Assembly: GCA_041601945.1 (NCBI GenBank)
Contig: JBFIHG010000003.1
Location: forward strand, 1 to 64,000
Length of the DNA: 64,000 nt
Source of the DNA: JBFJKD01 sp041601945
GTDB taxonomy: Bacteria > Pseudomonadota > Gammaproteobacteria > Pseudomonadales > Porticoccaceae
Direction: 5' to 3'
Translations under genes and position numbers: made by a program
Shown here: positions 61,819 through 64,000 of the stretch, piece after piece
Layout: every line of letters starts with the position of its first letter
How positions within the stretch are numbered: position 1 is the first letter of the stretch
Notes under the pieces: model-generated
The model's database searches: none
What the model was told of the DNA's origin: nothing
Seen by the model: the letters and a program-made list of their open reading frames with translations, nothing else

Positions 61819-62595
61819 TCACAGGTCGTGCAGATCGTAATCGACAATGACCGGGGTATGGCTGGAAAAGTCCTGCGCCTTGTAGAGTACCGCGTACTCG
61901 ACGTTGCGCACGAGGTCGCGTGATATCACTTGCGTATCCACGCGCCAACCGTCCCGTTCGCCGATAACACCGGACGGCCACCAGCTGAACTCGTCGTCAT
62001 CGGTGTTCGCCGCACGGAAAGCGTCGGCATAGCCAATGTCTTTGTACAGCTGCCCAAACCACTGCCTCTCGCGGGGTAAAAACCCGGATTCGGCAAGGTG
62101 AGCCCCTGCATTTTGCACGTCGTTATCGGTGTGTGCCGTATGCCAGTTACCGCACAAAATATATCGGCGGCGCTTACGAGTGACTTTCAGCAAATGGCTC
62201 TGTAGCCCATCGAAAAATCGGTCTTTGATTTCCTGCTCTGGTGAGTCAGCTTTACCCACCGGAGCCAGCAGGGACGCGACGCTGACATTTTCGAAATCTG
62301 CCTGGAGGTAGCGGCCATCCATGTCCTCGCCAGAGGGCAGGCCAAAACCAAACATAATCGCCTTAGGCGCGTGACGGGTATAAATGGCAACCCCGTTGCT
62401 GTGTGGGTGGGCCGAATCAAAGAAATAACCGAAAAAGCCGTCGAGCTGAAACTCTGGATGGTCTTCGACCTCAGCTGCACGGGCGCGCAAATCCTGCAGG
62501 CAAATGATTTCGGCATCCTGCCCGGCCAGCCATTTAAATAACCCCCGGTGGCACGCCTGGTGAATGCCGTCGATGGAAGCACTGATGATGCGCAT
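61819..62595 (-). CDS. crc: Catabolite repression control protein Crc (degenerate ExoIII-like)
   Basis: The 258 residues have the exonuclease III/EEP fold, but catalytic positions are changed. Asn7 is Ser (ISASIDG), the Glu of LQE is Asp35 (CLQDLRA), the GDMN motif is GNWH (149-152), and the Asp before the last His is Ser (SSHTPV). These losses, the YLQADF block and the place between rph and pyrE match Pseudomonas Crc. That protein has no nuclease activity and works with Hfq to block translation of catabolic mRNAs. It converges with rph and diverges from pyrE across a dyad. Confidence 0.9.
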   Translation of the reverse strand: MRIISASIDGIHQACHRGLFKWLAGQDAEIICLQDLRARAAEVEDHPEFQLDGFFGYFFDSAHPHSNGVAIYTRHAPKAIMFGFGLPSGEDMDGRYLQADFENVSVASLLAPVGKADSPEQEIKDRFFDGLQSHLLKVTRKRRRYILCGNWHTAHTDNDVQNAGAHLAESGFLPRERQWFGQLYKDIGYADAFRAANTDDDEFSWWPSGVIGERDGWRVDTQVISRDLVRNVEYAVLYKAQDFSSHTPVIVDYDLHDL

Positions 62596-62601
62596 TCTCG
62601 C

Positions 62602-62657
62602 CCCTATGTTTTTGAGCGTGTATGATACATGAACATAGCCTTATCAAAAACATAGGG
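62602..62657. promoter_or_regulatory. Large inverted repeat in the crc/pyrE divergent gap
   Basis: CCCTATGTTTTTGA (62602-62615) and TCAAAAACATAGGG (62644-62657) are perfect 14-base inverted arms around a 28-base centre. That centre contains its own 11-base palindrome, TGTATGATACA (62619-62629). Together they fill the gap between the crc start and the pyrE ribosome site. It may be an operator for divergent control or an RNA hairpin in one of the leaders. Confidence 0.6.
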
Positions 62658-62690
62658 CGAACAGACAGATATCGAATGAGGAAGGTCCGG

Positions 62691-63338
62691 GTGGCGTTAG
62701 CGTCTTATCAAACCGCGTTCATTGATCTGGCTATACGCGAAGAAGCGCTGAAGTTCGGCGAATTCACGCTCAAGTCGGGTCGCGTGAGTCCCTATTTCTT
62801 CAATGCCGGTAAGTTTGCCTCCGGTCGCGCCCTGGCAACGCTGGGCCGTTGTTACGCCGAGGCTATCGTGCATTCTGGCCTGGCGTTTGATGTGCTGTTC
62901 GGCCCGGCCTACAAAGGCATTCCGCTGGTGGCCGCTACGGCAGTAGCTCTCGCGGAACATTTCGATCGCGATATGCCGTACTGTTTTAATCGCAAAGAGT
63001 CCAAGGGGCACGGTGAGGGCGGCGCCCTGGTGGGAGCCCCTCTGCGCGGACGGGTATTAATCTTGGACGACGTAATTACCGCTGGTACCGCTATTCGCGA
63101 GGTGATGGGTATTCTCGCGGCCCACGGGGCAACGGCGGCGGGTGTGGTGATAGGGCTCGACCGTAAAGAGCGCGGGCGGGCCGCTCGGTCGGCTCTCGAA
63201 GAAGTTGCGGTGGAGCACGCCATCCCCGTGATCAGCATCATCGAAATCGACCATATAATTAGCTATCTTGAGGACGATGCGGGTCGCCAGGACGTACTCG
63301 GCGCGATCAGGGGTTACCGGGAAAAATATGGCGTCTGA
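62691..63338 (+). CDS. pyrE: Orotate phosphoribosyltransferase
   Basis: Makes OMP from orotate and PRPP in pyrimidine synthesis. Markers are LKFGEFTLKSGRVSPYFFNAG (core FGEFTLKSGRVSPYFF), the catalytic loop NRKESKGHGEGG and the PRPP motif VLILDDVITAGTAIRE. I start at the GTG at 62691 (215 residues, against 213 in E. coli): AGGAAGG sits five bases upstream and the family N-terminus begins there. ATGs at 62622 and 62676 give extra, unlike residues. Confidence 0.96.
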   Translation: MALASYQTAFIDLAIREEALKFGEFTLKSGRVSPYFFNAGKFASGRALATLGRCYAEAIVHSGLAFDVLFGPAYKGIPLVAATAVALAEHFDRDMPYCFNRKESKGHGEGGALVGAPLRGRVLILDDVITAGTAIREVMGILAAHGATAAGVVIGLDRKERGRAARSALEEVAVEHAIPVISIIEIDHIISYLEDDAGRQDVLGAIRGYREKYGV

Positions 63339-63390
63339 TTCGTTTCAGGGTTATCCCTTGTGGGTGATGTGTGCATAAATGGAGTGATCT

Positions 63391-64000
63391 ATGAAAACCA
63401 ATAACCTGGCACTGCGCGGCATTCTGCTAACGCTGCTGGTGTGTGCAGTCGACGCTGCGGCCGATGAGCTTTACCGCTATCGCAATGCCGAGGGGGTGCT
63501 GGTTATCGACTATGCGGTACCACCGGAATTTGCCGGCGGCGGTTACGAGGTGTTGAACTCCTCCGGCCAGGTTATCGAGGTGGTGGAGGCGCAAAAATCC
63601 CCTGAGGAAATGGCTGTGGAGGAGCAGGGACCGACAATATCCCCCGAGGAGCTCGAGGCCCAGGCCCGTTTGGATCGATTCTTGACCATCAGTTACAGTG
63701 CGCCGGAGGAAATTACGGCGGCCCGCGCGCGCAAATTGAAACAGCTGGCGCGGGAAATCGAAATTGTCGAAACGAATCTGGGCGATACCAGTCGACAGCG
63801 GGCGCGCGAACTGGAGCGCGCGGCTAATTTGCAGCGCGCCGGTCAGGCGATTCCCCCGACAGTGACGGAAACCTTGAACAAAATGGACGCCCAGATTGAG
63901 CAAGGCAAGCAATTGCTCGCCCAGCGCCGCGTCGAATACGCGGATATCGAGGCCCTCTACGATGGCTACGACCGCAGATTCCGGGAGCTTAAGGGATTAC
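63391..64000 (+). CDS. Exported DUF4124-like protein, cut by the window edge
   Basis: An open frame from the ATG at 63391 runs off the right end, so only the first 203 residues are seen. It has a signal peptide (about 1-24, AVDAAA) and then a short beta-rich segment like the DUF4124 start (DELYRYRNAEGVLVIDYAVP). A long, charged, probably coiled-coil region follows (about 95-200, with IEQGKQLLAQRRVEY). The role is unknown. A similar gene follows pyrE in Pseudomonas-like genomes. Confidence 0.82.
   Translation, partial: MKTNNLALRGILLTLLVCAVDAAADELYRYRNAEGVLVIDYAVPPEFAGGGYEVLNSSGQVIEVVEAQKSPEEMAVEEQGPTISPEELEAQARLDRFLTISYSAPEEITAARARKLKQLAREIEIVETNLGDTSRQRARELERAANLQRAGQAIPPTVTETLNKMDAQIEQGKQLLAQRRVEYADIEALYDGYDRRFRELKGL

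Noticed and set aside
1..64000. CRISPR arrays, insertion sequences, prophage or genomic island
   Set aside because: No repeat-spacer pattern, transposase, integrase or att-like duplication was seen; gene content and order look like core chromosome throughout.

Overview
The window is the replication-origin neighbourhood of a gammaproteobacterial chromosome, about 64 kb and almost entirely coding. The gene order (parB-parA-rsmG-mnmG, rpmH-rnpA-yidD-yidC-mnmE, dnaA-dnaN-recF-gyrB, glyQ-glyS-gmhB-plsC, gmk-rpoZ-spoT...recG, rph-crc-pyrE) resembles Pseudomonas and its marine relatives. A catalytically degenerate ExoIII-like Crc beside pyrE, long PstC/PstA permeases and a TRAP transporter suggest a marine member of the Cellvibrionales/Halieaceae/Spongiibacter type. 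That taxonomic guess is inference from gene order and protein character, not from a search. I see no rRNA, tRNA, CRISPR array, insertion sequence or prophage.

Layout. 1-6.0 kb (all minus): start of the ATP synthase operon (atpI, atpB) with a strong promoter, then parB, parA, rsmG and mnmG. 6.0-17 kb (all plus): rpmH, rnpA, yidD, yidC, mnmE, an AT-rich gap with three good DnaA boxes (best oriC candidate), dnaA, dnaN, recF (carrying two perfect parS sites) and gyrB. The rpmH-mnmE block points toward dnaA, opposite to the Pseudomonas arrangement, so the switch of gene polarity (6.0-6.5 kb) is not at the dnaA-proximal origin candidate. 17-21.6 kb (minus): a small Arg-rich protein, a PlsC-type acyltransferase, gmhB, glyS, glyQ. 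21.9-24.7 kb: an exported metallo-beta-lactamase-fold hydrolase and a TRAP permease pair without a binding protein.

24.8-31.8 kb is a phosphate regulon (Pho boxes, pstS, terminator, pstC-pstA-pstB-phoU) followed by a beta-carbonic anhydrase and a DUF2461 protein. 32-34.5 kb holds a thiolase-like/DUF35 pair and a methyltransferase. 34.6-39.3 kb: an M48 protease with TPRs, yaaA, a DUF938 methyltransferase-like protein, a SYLF-domain protein and a COG3146 acyltransferase. 39.3-42.9 kb: phoR, phoB (with its own triple Pho box), ubiA, ubiC. 42.9-49.9 kb: an LpxR-like outer-membrane protein, a YbjQ-YbjQ-M48 operon, a crotonase, an MFS-PlsC fusion and a dicarboxylate-type symporter. 50-53.1 kb: a sulfotransferase and a PiT/DUF47 low-affinity phosphate system. 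53.2-60.9 kb: recG, an inserted dehydrogenase, ridA, spoT, rpoZ, gmk, yicC. 60.9-64 kb: rph, crc, pyrE and the start of a DUF4124-like exported protein cut by the window edge.

Two themes join the genes: chromosome start-up and segregation (DnaA boxes, parS, ParAB, DnaA/DnaN/RecF/GyrB), and phosphate homeostasis (Pst, PhoU, PhoBR, PiT/DUF47, two Pho-box arrays). Nothing here is clearly a wholly new system. The best leads are the inverted rpmH-mnmE block with two origin-like gaps, parS sites written into recF codons, the YbjQ-YbjQ-M48 operon and the dyad between crc and pyrE.
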